A stretch of 64,000 bases of DNA from Vallitaleaceae bacterium (GTDB lineage Bacteria; Bacillota; Clostridia; Lachnospirales; Vallitaleaceae), in the NCBI GenBank assembly GCA_028277605.1, contig JANQFZ010000034.1, positions 1 through 64,000 of the forward strand, given 5' to 3'. The notes under the pieces were generated by a model that did no database searches, had not been told where the DNA came from, and saw only the letters and a program-made list of their open reading frames with translations. The position numbers and the translations under genes were made by a program. Positions 1 to 8,644 of this stretch are shown piece by piece (the first letter of the stretch is position 1; every line of letters begins with the position of its first letter).

Positions 1-13
1 GGGAGTTTATGGG

Positions 14-607
14 ATGGGTAGACGTAGTATAGAAGAAATAAGAAAAGAGGAAATCATTCTAGCTTTTTTTCAAGTTATTTCAGAAAAAGGAATAGTAGGT
101 GCTACAATACGTGAAATCGCTAGTATAGCTAAATGCAATCATGGTATACTAAGATACTATTTTGGCAATAAAGAAGGGCTTATTAAATGTGCATTAGAGT
201 TTCTTGAAAACATTTGCTTTACTACACTACAAAATGGTTTGAGGTCGCTTGATACATCTACTGAAAAAATAAAGTATATACTACATGATTTTCGCTTAAA
301 TAACCTAGATACGCAAATACATGCGCATTGGTTTGATATATTTGCCTATTCTAAGACTAGTCCACTCATCTCAAAAGCCCTTATAGAATTCTATAAAGAA
401 ATTCTAAGTAATATTAAAGATATAATAGAAATAGGTATAGACTCAGGAGAATTTAGAAATATGGATCTTGATGTCATAGCCAATATGATCTTAAGGTATT
501 TAGAGGGTGCATTATTTATTACCGTTGGTAACATAAATACCGTCTCTCATGAAGCTGTTGACAAAGAATTTGCTAAAATAATAATTAAAAATTTGATTAA
601 AGATTAA
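14..607 (+). CDS. TetR/AcrR family transcriptional regulator
   Basis: This 197-residue protein has the TetR layout: an N-terminal helix-turn-helix (about residues 10-55, with the typical IREIASIAKCNHGILRYYF recognition region) and a helical ligand-binding half. The C-terminal half resembles the BetI-like group. The start is supported by GGGAG at 1-5, eight bases upstream of the ATG. Family members usually repress a neighbouring exporter or catabolic gene, but the likely partner lies left of the window, so the ligand and target are unknown. An inverted repeat follows the stop codon at 615-660. Family assignment is firm; function beyond DNA binding is not visible. Confidence 0.88.
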   Translation: MGRRSIEEIRKEEIILAFFQVISEKGIVGATIREIASIAKCNHGILRYYFGNKEGLIKCALEFLENICFTTLQNGLRSLDTSTEKIKYILHDFRLNNLDTQIHAHWFDIFAYSKTSPLISKALIEFYKEILSNIKDIIEIGIDSGEFRNMDLDVIANMILRYLEGALFITVGNINTVSHEAVDKEFAKIIIKNLIKD

Positions 608-922
608 CAGTGGAGGCGAAAAGTGCCGGGTAAATCCTCACTTACTTTAATCTTTTCGCCATATGATTATTCTATATTATTAAAGTAGGACTTAACTTTA
701 AGAAGTCTATGTAACAAATCAAATAAGGAATAAGAATTAAAACACACCTAAATTAAGACAATAAAGTACCTTAGGTATTAAAACACTAAGAGTAATTATA
801 AATTAATATAAATTAAAATGATATTTTATTAAAACTATTTATTTTTTGCTATGATTAACTATGCGCGAAACACAACTTTAACGTAAAGTTAGCGCAAAAT
901 TTGTTATGACTATAAAACATAT
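608..922. other. AT-rich intergenic region with two inverted repeats
   Basis: No gene is seen in these 315 bases. GGCGAAAAG at 615-623 is matched by its complement CTTTTCGCC at 652-660, a hairpin just after the tetR stop that lacks a T-run. A second nested palindrome runs 862-896: TGCGC and GCGCA enclose AACTTTA-ACG-TAAAGTT. It sits 27 bases beyond the end of the HipA-like gene on the minus strand and also lacks a clear T-run. Either could be a weak terminator or an operator. Confidence 0.5.
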
Positions 923-2131
923 CTATAAATTAATTAATGCTTTTTTAAAATCATCACCAATTCTATTACCATCATATAACTTATTCTTTATATCAACATC
1001 TATATTATTCAAGTTCAATATATTTTCAGAATGATGATGCTTAATACAAACCTTGTCAAAATCAGATGATAAGCTATAACGCGTATGACATATTTCATTA
1101 AGCTGCTGATCAGCATATATACACATATCAATAATTCTATTAACTTCAGGTTCAAATCCAGTTTCTTCCATACTTTTTCCAACTATTTTGTGTACACATT
1201 TTTTAGTTAATATCGGTGGTATATATGCAATTTTTTCATCTATTATCAGAGCTTTAAAAAGCTTTACTAAAAAATCATTTTCTCTTTTTCTGCTTTTAGG
1301 ATATCCAGTAGCAATGAGTGACAAATTATTATCAAAATTTGGGGCAAATCTAAGAATTTTACCTGTTTCAATATCTGTTAGTAATCCATAGTTTTTTGTA
1401 TGACGATCTACATTTCTAACAATAGTATCTAAATATAGCATATTTAAGTAATCCACTAACAGGTGTTTTCCTAATTTCTCTAACTCCTTATAATTTCTAC
1501 TATAATCTTCATCTTCGCCTACAACACCAAACATAGGTTGATAATTCACTTCCCCACCCTTTGTAAAATCTTTAGAAACAGAATAATGATTAACAACCTT
1601 ATATTCTGCCATTCTAAAGCCTAGTTCTTTACCAAGAAGATAAGTGAATACTTCAGAAAAAATCTCAGCTTTATTTCCCTTTTTGAATAAATACCATTCA
1701 TTATTTTTTAGTTTCCACCCTTTTTCATAACTCCCAGTATTCGTTAATTCAGGTGTAAAATTATCTGTTTCTGAATCCATTATATTAGTGTCTAAATTTA
1801 GGGTTAAATCAGAATAAGAATCCGATTTAAACTGTAAATCCTTGTATGTTAATGTATTATTATCAGGAGTTAGCCAGAAGTTATCTGTCAAAGTCCTTGC
1901 ATGAACTTTCATAGCTGTAGAATAGTCATCTTTCTCTCTCATGCGTAGTGCTCTCTTTAATAATCTGGAAGAAACCCTAGATGTATCTATCGCTCTACTC
2001 TCTACCCACCCTTTTAAGCTCCATCCATACCTAAAATGCAGAGGAAGTAATTTTTCATTCTTAATCTCAACAACTTCCAAGTCTTCATTGAACACAGCAA
2101 CTGGAACATCTTTATTTTTTAAAATAATCAT
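923..2131 (-). CDS. HipA-like serine/threonine kinase domain protein
   Basis: The 402-residue product carries a HipA-type kinase core. The motif VDRHTKNYG (around residues 240-250) matches the catalytic loop D-x-H-x3-N of HipA kinases, and FDNNLSL follows as the metal-binding aspartate region. The N-terminal ~130 residues are not the usual HipA N-subdomain. GGAGG eight bases upstream supports the ATG at 2131. HipA proteins phosphorylate translation factors and normally pair with a HipB repressor, but no HipB-like gene lies beside this one. It may therefore be an orphan or one of the HipA-fold kinases with another role. Fold assignment is good; toxin function is inference. Confidence 0.72.
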   Translation of the reverse strand: MIILKNKDVPVAVFNEDLEVVEIKNEKLLPLHFRYGWSLKGWVESRAIDTSRVSSRLLKRALRMREKDDYSTAMKVHARTLTDNFWLTPDNNTLTYKDLQFKSDSYSDLTLNLDTNIMDSETDNFTPELTNTGSYEKGWKLKNNEWYLFKKGNKAEIFSEVFTYLLGKELGFRMAEYKVVNHYSVSKDFTKGGEVNYQPMFGVVGEDEDYSRNYKELEKLGKHLLVDYLNMLYLDTIVRNVDRHTKNYGLLTDIETGKILRFAPNFDNNLSLIATGYPKSRKRENDFLVKLFKALIIDEKIAYIPPILTKKCVHKIVGKSMEETGFEPEVNRIIDMCIYADQQLNEICHTRYSLSSDFDKVCIKHHHSENILNLNNIDVDIKNKLYDGNRIGDDFKKALINL

Positions 2132-2250
2132 GGTTTACACCTCCATGCCTTATTATAGAATACTTTATCTCAATACGTCAACATGGTCAACATAAAACCA
2201 AATTAAGCTTTATCCTGTTTAAAACACCATTACAGGCTATCAAGCTATTA

Positions 2251-2279
2251 TTGATTTTATTAGACGTTATACGTATAAT
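2251..2279 (+). promoter_or_regulatory. Sigma-A-type promoter for the ttcA-like/xer pair
   Basis: TTGATT (2251-2256) and TATAAT (2274-2279) are separated by exactly 17 bases and lie about 100 bases upstream of the TtcA-like start codon. No other gene on this strand could use it. Confidence 0.6.
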
Positions 2280-2377
2280 GGTAGTAGGATTAACACACAC
2301 AAGCGTTCGCCTTATTAGCAATAAATATATTAGATATATGAATAAAAACTGTATTGCATGCAGAAAGGAATTACTAT

Positions 2378-3100
2378 ATGAAGCTACAAAAACTTCTTAG
2401 CTATACTAGAAAAGCAGTCGATCAATACCATATGATTCAAACAGGAGATAAAATCGCAATAGGCGTATCAGGTGGTAAAGACAGCCTTACTCTACTCTAT
2501 GCTTTAAGCGGATTAAGACGATTTTATCCTAATACCTTTGATATAGAAGCTATTACTGTTGATTTAGGGTTTGACAATTTTAAGTTAGATCCTATCTATC
2601 AACTCTGTGAGAAATTAAATGTCAACTATTCAGTTGTTCAGACAGATATAGCACAAATCATATTTGATATACGAAAGGAAAAAAGTCCTTGCTCACTCTG
2701 TTCTAAAATGCGTAAAGGTGCATTAAATGATAAAGCAGAGCAATTAGGATGTAACAAAATAGCGCTTGGACATCATCAAGAAGATATTATTGAAACCATG
2801 ATGCTCTCCTTATTCTATGAAGGTCGTTTTCATACATTTGCCCCAGTGACTTACTTGGATCGTATGAAACTATACTCCATAAGACCTCTACTCTACTGTA
2901 AAGAGAAAGATATTTTAACATTCTCAAAACAATATGATTTACCAATTGTGGCTAATCCTTGTCCAGTTGATAATACCACCAAAAGAGAAGCAATGAAAAA
3001 GTTAATAACTGCCTTAAATGAGGATATGCCAGGTGTTAAAGACAGGATGTTTAGAGCTATAGAGAATTCAACCATCAAAGGCTGGCAAAGGAATATATAA
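2378..3100 (+). CDS. TtcA/TilS-type PP-loop tRNA-modification ATPase
   Basis: The 240-residue protein has the PP-loop SGGKDS (about residues 31-36), which binds ATP in tRNA-thiolating and lysidine synthases. It is followed by CSLCSKMRKGAL, with a CxxC pair typical of TtcA-like enzymes that bind an iron-sulfur cluster, and by GHHQEDIIETM. Its length fits the TtcA group, which thiolates C32 in tRNA, better than the longer TilS. I place the start at 2378, not the upstream in-frame ATG at 2354, because AAAGGA lies eight bases before it. It is co-oriented with the xer gene 22 bases downstream. The exact tRNA position modified is not provable here. Confidence 0.8.
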   Translation: MKLQKLLSYTRKAVDQYHMIQTGDKIAIGVSGGKDSLTLLYALSGLRRFYPNTFDIEAITVDLGFDNFKLDPIYQLCEKLNVNYSVVQTDIAQIIFDIRKEKSPCSLCSKMRKGALNDKAEQLGCNKIALGHHQEDIIETMMLSLFYEGRFHTFAPVTYLDRMKLYSIRPLLYCKEKDILTFSKQYDLPIVANPCPVDNTTKREAMKKLITALNEDMPGVKDRMFRAIENSTIKGWQRNI

Positions 3101-3122
3101 AATCTAAAAGGAATGGTATTAG

Positions 3123-4199
3123 ATGCTGGATCATAAAAACTATCATGAACAACAAAATTTAAAGAACTCTATCCGATTAAGAGAGCTTATGTATACTCTC
3201 CCCTCTTTTACTTTAGAATTTTTCAGAGGTATCGAGCAGACAACCTCTTCCAAGACAAGGATTGCCTATGCCTATGATTTAAAAGTCTTCTTTGACTTTT
3301 TGACAGCATACCATTGTATTTTAAAAAACAAAGAGATACAATCCCTTACTTTAGAGGATATGAAGCAAATTGTTCCAGATGATGTTGAACTGTATTTAGA
3401 ACACCTCAATTATTATGTTAAAGAAACAAAAAACTCCTCTATACATAAAACTGTTGAACACAAAAATACAGAAAGAGGTAAAGCTCGAAAACTTGCTAGT
3501 CTACGTGCTTTCTATAAATATTTTTATAAAAAGCAAAAATTAAAAAGTAACCCTACTCTATTAGTAGATTTACCTAAAATTCATGATAAAACCATTATTA
3601 AGCTTGAAATAGATGAGGTAGCAAAATTATTAGATGAGGTGGAATCTGGAGAAAAATTAACTTCAGGTCAAAAAAAATATCATCAACATACAAAGGAACG
3701 TGATTTAGCTCTACTTACACTCTTATTAGGAACAGGTGTACGTGTTTCTGAGTGCGTAGGCTTAAACCTTTCAGATATAGATTTTGAAGTTAATGGTATT
3801 AGAATTACTAGAAAAGGTGGTAATGAAGTTATTATATACTTTGGAGATGAGGTTGAAGAAGCCTTAAAGGCTTACTTACCAAAAAGACAAAAACTAATCC
3901 CTTCATCTGATCATGAGGATGCTTTATTTTTATCTCTCCAAAACAAACGTTTAAGCGTTAGATCCATTCAAAATCTTGTTAAAAAATACTCTAAACTCGT
4001 AACCAAACTTAAGAATATATCACCACACAAGCTACGTAGTACTTATGGCACTCATCTGTATCAAGAAACAGGTGATATTTATTTAGTTGCTGATGTTTTA
4101 GGACATAAGGATGTTAATACAACTAAAAAGCATTATGCACAGATTGAAGATGAAAGACGTCGTAGAGCTGCTAGGATGTTAAAGCTGAGAAAAGATTAG
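3123..4199 (+). CDS. Xer-type tyrosine recombinase
   Basis: The 358-residue protein has the full catalytic set of tyrosine recombinases: R207 (GTGVRVSE), K231, H302-x-x-R305 (HKLRSTYGTHL), H328 (LGHKD) and nucleophile Y338. An N-terminal SAM-like core-binding domain covers about residues 25-145. Placement beside lexA, with no integrase-associated genes or att repeats nearby, suggests a chromosomal Xer protein for dimer resolution and not a phage integrase. It follows the TtcA-like gene by 22 bases and converges with the yneA-like gene. Assignment to XerC, XerD or a single-recombinase type cannot be settled without phylogeny. Confidence 0.85.
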   Translation: MLDHKNYHEQQNLKNSIRLRELMYTLPSFTLEFFRGIEQTTSSKTRIAYAYDLKVFFDFLTAYHCILKNKEIQSLTLEDMKQIVPDDVELYLEHLNYYVKETKNSSIHKTVEHKNTERGKARKLASLRAFYKYFYKKQKLKSNPTLLVDLPKIHDKTIIKLEIDEVAKLLDEVESGEKLTSGQKKYHQHTKERDLALLTLLLGTGVRVSECVGLNLSDIDFEVNGIRITRKGGNEVIIYFGDEVEEALKAYLPKRQKLIPSSDHEDALFLSLQNKRLSVRSIQNLVKKYSKLVTKLKNISPHKLRSTYGTHLYQETGDIYLVADVLGHKDVNTTKKHYAQIEDERRRRAARMLKLRKD

Positions 4200-4207
4200 A
4201 AAAGTAT

Positions 4208-4519
4208 TCATTCTCTAATGATAGGAATGACAAGCGTATCTCCCGCCAATATAGTATCGTTATTAAGTCGGTTAATTAACTTAACTTCATTAATATAGTC
4301 AAAGGTACTATAATAAGCCGTATTACGGTATTTCTCAGCAATACACCATAAGGTATCATTACGTTCAATGGCTATCGTTATATACGTTTTATTTAAAGGT
4401 TCTTCTTTACCTTTAACGGTATGAATACCTAGTAAAGTAATGCAACAAATAACTAGTAAGAATATTAAGATACGATGTAAACCATATATAATTGATTGGT
4501 TAATGTTTATCATTTTCAT
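4208..4519 (-). CDS. YneA-like SOS cell-division inhibitor with LysM domain
   Basis: This 103-residue protein has one N-terminal membrane segment (about residues 12-32, ILIFLLVICCITLLGIH) followed by an extracytoplasmic LysM-like domain (IAIERNDTLWCIAEKY ... ILAGDTLVIP). This is the layout of Bacillus YneA, the SOS-induced division suppressor encoded next to lexA. It is divergent from lexA and shares a promoter region with three LexA boxes, one lying 11 bases from its start codon. A GGGGTG ribosome binding site precedes the ATG. Function is inferred from domain order, context and boxes. Confidence 0.8.
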   Translation of the reverse strand: MKMININQSIIYGLHRILIFLLVICCITLLGIHTVKGKEEPLNKTYITIAIERNDTLWCIAEKYRNTAYYSTFDYINEVKLINRLNNDTILAGDTLVIPIIRE

Positions 4520-4529
4520 TTAATCACCC

Positions 4530-4609
4530 CGAACATGTGTTTGTCATTATTATATACGAACACACGTTTGTTGTCAAGTCTTGACATAAAATAATCGAAC
4601 ATTTGTTTG
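4530..4609. promoter_or_regulatory. Three LexA boxes and lexA promoter
   Basis: Three copies of CGAACnnnnGTTTG stand at 4530-4543 (spacer ATGT), 4557-4570 (ACAC) and 4596-4609 (ATTT). They match the Gram-positive LexA/DinR consensus. The third overlaps the -35 element of a lexA promoter, TTGTAA (4607-4612), which is 17 bases from TATAAT (4630-4635). LexA should therefore repress both its own gene and the divergent yneA-like gene until DNA damage. Confidence 0.9.
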
Positions 4610-4691
4610 TAATTGCAACTTAGATATGATATAATTTAACAAATGGTGATATTTTACATATAGAGAATTCATTAAATTAAGGGGTGGACAA

Positions 4692-5303
4692 ATGAGTGAA
4701 CTAAGTACCAAACAACAAGCAATTTTGAACGTCATTAAAGATGAAATTATAAATAAAGGGTATCCCCCATCAGTTAGAGAAATATGTGATGCTGTCGGCT
4801 TAAAATCGACATCAACTGTTCATGGTCATCTTGAAAGACTTGAAAAAAAGGGATTTATTAGAAGAGATCCAACTAAACCAAGAGCTATTGAGATTATTGA
4901 TAACTCCTTTTTACCTAGCAAAAGAGAGATGGTTAATGTACCTATCATCGGTAAAGTGGCTGCTGGAGAACCCTTATTAGCCGTAGAGAATATTGAAGAT
5001 TATTTCCCTATACCAACCGAATATTTACCAAATTCTCAAACCTTTATGTTGAGAGTTCAAGGAAATAGTATGATTAATGCAGGTATTCATAATGGAGATT
5101 TTATAATCGTAAAAAAGCAAAGTCATGCTTATAATAGGGACATTATTGTTGCACTATTAGATGATTCTGTAACAGTCAAAACCTTTTATAGAGAAAATAA
5201 CCGTATCCGATTACAGCCAGAAAACGAAGCTTTGGAACCTATTATTGTAGATGATGTTACCATTCTAGGTAAAGTGGTTGGATTATATAGAGATTTTAGG
5301 TAA
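4692..5303 (+). CDS. lexA: LexA repressor
   Basis: The 203-residue protein has the standard LexA layout. An N-terminal winged helix (residues 1-65, with [20 protein letters not shown]) binds SOS boxes. The C-terminal S24-type self-cleavage domain has the scissile Ala91-Gly92 (KVAAGEPLL), nucleophile Ser126 (GNSM) and general base Lys163 (TVKTF). RecA-stimulated self-cleavage between Ala and Gly releases the SOS regulon. The GGGGTGG site before the ATG at 4692 supports the start. Its own promoter carries LexA boxes. Confidence 0.97.
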   Translation: MSELSTKQQAILNVIKDEIINKGYPPSVREICDAVGLKSTSTVHGHLERLEKKGFIRRDPTKPRAIEIIDNSFLPSKREMVNVPIIGKVAAGEPLLAVENIEDYFPIPTEYLPNSQTFMLRVQGNSMINAGIHNGDFIIVKKQSHAYNRDIIVALLDDSVTVKTFYRENNRIRLQPENEALEPIIVDDVTILGKVVGLYRDFR

Positions 5304-5358
5304 AATCCATATACTAAATATTTATAGGTCAAAACTATATTTAGGAGAGGACTTAACA

Positions 5359-5715
5359 ATGATAAAGAGATATCCAACTCATTGTAATGATGAAACATGT
5401 GCATCATGTGTGCAAGCTGGTGAGTTTATTTTTCTATCACATCACGCTGGAGGGTTTGATAAAAATGACGTTGCTTATCAAACCAGAATAACTTTTGATT
5501 CTATGAAGAAAACATTGAGTAAGGCAGGCGCTTCTTTAAAGGACATTGTTCAGATTAATCTATATCTTAAAGATATAAAAGATCTTAGAGAAGCTTGTGA
5601 TGTTTTTTATGAGATTTTTGAAAATGAAGCACCAGCTAGAATGACTACAACTACAGATTTTTTTGATAGTAACAGCCTATGTATGATGGATGCAGTTGCA
5701 TATTTGAAGCAATAA
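5359..5715 (+). CDS. RidA/YjgF family protein
   Basis: The 118-residue product is a RidA-family protein (IQINLYLKDIKDLREACDVFYEIF and the C-terminal ARMTTTTDFF region). Family enzymes deaminate reactive enamine/imine intermediates and form trimers in the cytoplasm. I chose the start at 5359 over the longer frame from 5278 because AGGAGAGG at 5343-5350 precedes it and the usual family length is 115-130 residues. The canonical substrate-binding Arg in the C-terminal part is present as ARMTTT. The N-terminus (THCNDETCASCVQAGEFIF) is cysteine-rich compared with textbook RidA. The specific substrate is unknown. Confidence 0.82.
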   Translation: MIKRYPTHCNDETCASCVQAGEFIFLSHHAGGFDKNDVAYQTRITFDSMKKTLSKAGASLKDIVQINLYLKDIKDLREACDVFYEIFENEAPARMTTTTDFFDSNSLCMMDAVAYLKQ

Positions 5716-5737
5716 TATAAGAAATAGATATTTAAGC

Positions 5738-5772
5738 AAAAAGAACTCTACCAAAAAAGTAAAGTTCTTTTT
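5738..5772 (+). terminator. Rho-independent terminator between convergent genes
   Basis: AAAAAGAACT (5738-5747) pairs with AGTTCTTTTT (5763-5772). The hairpin sits between the RidA gene and the convergent MerR gene and has A/T tracts on both sides, so it can serve both strands. Confidence 0.75.
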
Positions 5773-5794
5773 AACTTAATTATTATATTATTGA

Positions 5795-6556
5795 TTAAAG
5801 ATTATCGCAGTATCTATGCATAGCTTCTCTTAAAAACTTGGCTAACCCTTCTTTGTACTGGTCGATGTTCTTTGTAAACCGTTCATCTTGAACGTACATA
5901 TCACCTAATCCCCTGAATATTTCTGGTGTACAATTATAAAAATGTTTAGTAATGTACTTTCTGAGATCTCCTACTGTCTCTTGTACTTTAGGATCAGAAG
6001 GTTTTTTATTCATAAGAGCAGCTGCTCTTTTATAAATATCACTACCCTCCTGCATAATAACTGCCCAGTCCTCTTTGGAATATTTAGAGGTCTTTTCTTC
6101 ACTTTCTTTATAGGCTTCTGATTTTCCGTACTTTTCTTTAACCTCTTGAGCATATTTTTCTTTATGCTGTTCAATATCAGTCATGTCAAAAGCAGTAAAC
6201 ATTTCTTTCTTATTCATAGTTTTGCCTCCTTCTAATGTCTCTATTGTATTATCAATAGAGCTAATGATTTTTTCAAGTCTTAGCTTTTTCTTAATTAACA
6301 AATCCTTATGAGATGATAAAGCATGCTTTCTATCAAAGCTTGGACTGTTAATCATCGCTTTTATTACTTGGAGGCTAAAGTCAAGCTCTTTAAAAAATAG
6401 TATCTGCTGTAAATGTTCAAGGTTTCTCTCAGTATAAAGTCTATATCCGGCCGGACTAATAGCATCTGGTTTAAGTAGCCCAATTTTATCGTAGTGATGA
6501 AGGGTTCGTATACTTACACCTCCTAATTCAGCTACTTCTTTTACCTTATAATACAT
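5795..6556 (-). CDS. MerR family regulator with TipAS-like effector domain
   Basis: The N-terminal domain is a MerR winged helix (YYKVKEVAELGGVSIRTLHHYDKIGLL) followed by a coiled coil (residues ~75-105). The C-terminal half resembles the TipAS antibiotic-recognition domain (AVIMQEGSDIYKRAAALMNKKPSDPKVQ). Such proteins sense cationic peptides or hydrophobic drugs and activate transcription by untwisting a long promoter spacer. I place the start at 6556 (MYYKVKEV), eight bases after GGAGG, not at the upstream ATG at 6580. Its own promoter has the diagnostic 19-bp spacer, so autoregulation is expected. No efflux gene is adjacent. Confidence 0.88.
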   Translation of the reverse strand: MYYKVKEVAELGGVSIRTLHHYDKIGLLKPDAISPAGYRLYTERNLEHLQQILFFKELDFSLQVIKAMINSPSFDRKHALSSHKDLLIKKKLRLEKIISSIDNTIETLEGGKTMNKKEMFTAFDMTDIEQHKEKYAQEVKEKYGKSEAYKESEEKTSKYSKEDWAVIMQEGSDIYKRAAALMNKKPSDPKVQETVGDLRKYITKHFYNCTPEIFRGLGDMYVQDERFTKNIDQYKEGLAKFLREAMHRYCDNL

Positions 6557-6575
6557 TTGCATCGCCTCCAACTTT

Positions 6576-6606
6576 ATCATAGACTATAACGTATGGTTAG
6601 GGTCAA
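6576..6606 (-). promoter_or_regulatory. MerR-type promoter with 19-bp spacer
   Basis: On the minus strand, TTGACC (6606-6601) and TATGAT (6581-6576) are separated by 19 bases. The spacer starts CTAACCATACGTTA, close to the GACCCTAACGT motif of Mta/TipA-type promoters. The long spacer is the hallmark of MerR activation, and the regulator gene starts just downstream. Confidence 0.85.
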
Positions 6607-6823
6607 GAGAAAAATAAAAAATACCACTAAATAGTATTTTGTTAACAATAATTATTTTATGTAACCTATCATAGTCAAAGCAGTCTCCTACCTCATATTT
6701 TGTATCCATTTGCTTCTAAGTTCATTCCTACTTTGTTCATTCATACTTTTTTATTATTATTTTGCTATAACTCTATAGTTATACTATTTTGACTAAACTT
6801 ATTTACTACTACCATGGTTACAC

Positions 6824-7321
6824 CTAATTAATATTTTTCAATATATACTTTAAAGCTTCATAACTAATTACGGCTCTAATATCTTGCGTATCTTTCACTC
6901 TGCTTTTATCTAATCCAGCAATACCATGTTGTAGAATTGATGCACCAAATCCTCTTTCTATAGCACCATTATAAGTGAATAAGACACAATGCTCAGCAGC
7001 AAATCCACTAACTACTACAAACTCAACATCTAAGTCTTTCAATGTTCGTTCTAGATCAGTCTTCCAAAAACTGTTGGAATAAATTTTGGATAGATGTATA
7101 TCCGACTCCATAACGTCCAAATCATCCATTAATTCATACCCTTCAGATCCAGGTCCATCTCCCGCTTCTTCATCTTGAATGACAATAACTGGCTTTCCAG
7201 CTTCTCTAAAAAGACTGCTGACTTCGTTTATATATTCTAGGGCATTGGATACCATCTCTTTACATGGTTCCATCTCTCTAAATTCTTTTTGCATATCAAT
7301 AATAAGTAACGCTATACTCAT
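6824..7321 (-). CDS. Isochorismatase-family cysteine hydrolase
   Basis: The 165-residue protein shows the isochorismatase-like catalytic triad: Asp in LLIIDMQ (residue 9), Lys in HLSKIYSNSF, and Cys in AAEHCVLFTYNGA. Family members hydrolyse amides such as nicotinamide or N-carbamoyl groups. Its sequence does not identify one substrate, and the gene stands alone between the MerR and DUF898 genes. GGGAGG upstream of the ATG at 7321 supports the start. The length is normal for the family. Confidence 0.85.
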   Translation of the reverse strand: MSIALLIIDMQKEFREMEPCKEMVSNALEYINEVSSLFREAGKPVIVIQDEEAGDGPGSEGYELMDDLDVMESDIHLSKIYSNSFWKTDLERTLKDLDVEFVVVSGFAAEHCVLFTYNGAIERGFGASILQHGIAGLDKSRVKDTQDIRAVISYEALKYILKNIN

Positions 7322-7459
7322 TTTCCTGTCCTCCCAAATTATAAATTGTATTATGATTGTACATGCTTGTGAACATGTAAACTACTAATGTAACAAGAGT
7401 CTAGCCTTAACTTTGTAATTCAATACAGTGGAATGTAGTGCTCAACTCATGTAAGTTAT

Positions 7460-7804
7460 TTAGTTAGCAAAAGTAGTATTTTTAACTTTCCATTTCTCTA
7501 AAGCTATCCCTAGCCAAAAACTATATATACCAATTGTTATTATACATAACAACAACCACTTTATCCAATTCCCAAACAATCCGATTGCTGACCCTGTAAA
7601 TTTTAGTCTTCTTCCTTCAATTACTGTATGATTTATCTTCCATCCATACACCTTGCATAAAGCCCAAGGATAACATATACCTAAAGTTACTACAGTGATA
7701 ATTGCTCCTAGTATTGTCCATCCAATTAATTGTAAAAGTCCTCCATCAAAGTATGAGTTCCCTTGTGAAATATCATTATTTACGTTACTAGAAATGTTTT
7801 CCAT
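7460..7804 (-). CDS. DUF898-like small membrane protein
   Basis: The 114-residue protein has two hydrophobic segments (about residues 24-52 and 74-104) with the motifs TLGICYPWALCKVYGWKINH and GIYSFWLGIALEKW, which resemble half of a DUF898/YjgN membrane protein. YjgN-type proteins usually carry more repeats, so this is a short version. GGAGG precedes the start. Its role is unknown, and it is predicted to lie in the cytoplasmic membrane. Confidence 0.7.
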   Translation of the reverse strand: MENISSNVNNDISQGNSYFDGGLLQLIGWTILGAIITVVTLGICYPWALCKVYGWKINHTVIEGRRLKFTGSAIGLFGNWIKWLLLCIITIGIYSFWLGIALEKWKVKNTTFAN

Positions 7805-7970
7805 AGTATTCCTCCAATTTATTTATGCATATGAATTGAGCTACTACATTCATTGGAATATATTGTAATCCTCAAATATTATACCATAATTTGCTATAAA
7901 TACAAGTTTTTTGACCTCATTCTATATAGTAGCCAATGAAAAACGTAATAAATAATGTAAAATACCTAAT

Positions 7971-8485
7971 TTATAAATTCTTGTGATAAAATTTCATTTG
8001 GGTTATCAAAATACAGTTGAGTTCAATATTGCATGAATAATCATCGCTTATTTTATTTGAATTTGTTTGAATGTAATTTAGTGCCTCTTCTATTCCATGA
8101 GTAAAATGCTTACCTGTATCAACATACTTTATGCTTTTCTTCATACACTGACTATACATTTCTTTACTTTCTTCTATATAGGCTTGAACAATATTTATTA
8201 AGTCCTTATTACTTATTGATTCTATCCAATCCTGTTTTTTTGAATATTGCCTAATACTATCATATTTCTTAGTTGCTTCTAACTGAGGATAACAGGCATT
8301 ACTCTTTTACTAACTAATTGACTGTCTTCATAATGTGTAATTCCCTGTTCTGGATATAAATTTCCCATAATAGTAGAAACTAGACTATCAAATGGGAAAT
8401 AATTAATATTCAAGAGATTGGCTGCTCTCTTGGCTATCGTCGATTTTCCAGAACGTGGTACACCAGCTATAATAATATGGTTCAT
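7971..8485 (-). pseudogene. Frameshifted P-loop (adenylate/shikimate-kinase-like) gene
   Basis: A GGAGTG site precedes an ATG at 8485 that opens a P-loop kinase-like protein (IIIAGVPRSGKSTIAKRAAN). The frame stops at 8279 after RVMPVILS. In another frame an uninterrupted continuation begins at the same place (PQLEATKKYDSIRQ ...) and runs through 8160 to the stop at 7971, giving about 170 residues in total. The two halves fit one gene with a 1- or 2-base indel near 8285. This is either a real lesion or a sequencing error. Substrate is unknown. Confidence 0.75.
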
Positions 8486-8644
8486 ATTGATCACTCCAAT
8501 ATTGAGATTACCTTCAGACAAAGACTATTTGTGGTGATTGGCTATCTATCTGTTATTGTAATACTTTCTATGAAATCATGTCAATCAATAGTTTCTGCTA
8601 TTAATTATACTACACATAAATAATAAATTAATAAAGATTTATAT

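Noticed and set aside
2238-2270. Plus-strand string TATCAAGCTA...TAGACGTTAT resembling a fourth location of the small-RNA motif
   Set aside because: It lacks the CGTTGG flank and overlaps a convincing TTGATT-17-TATAAT promoter, so the likeness is probably chance.
3123-4199. Integrase marking an integrative element or prophage
   Set aside because: No att-like repeats, no phage or conjugation genes nearby, and the position between a ttcA-like gene and lexA is a housekeeping context.
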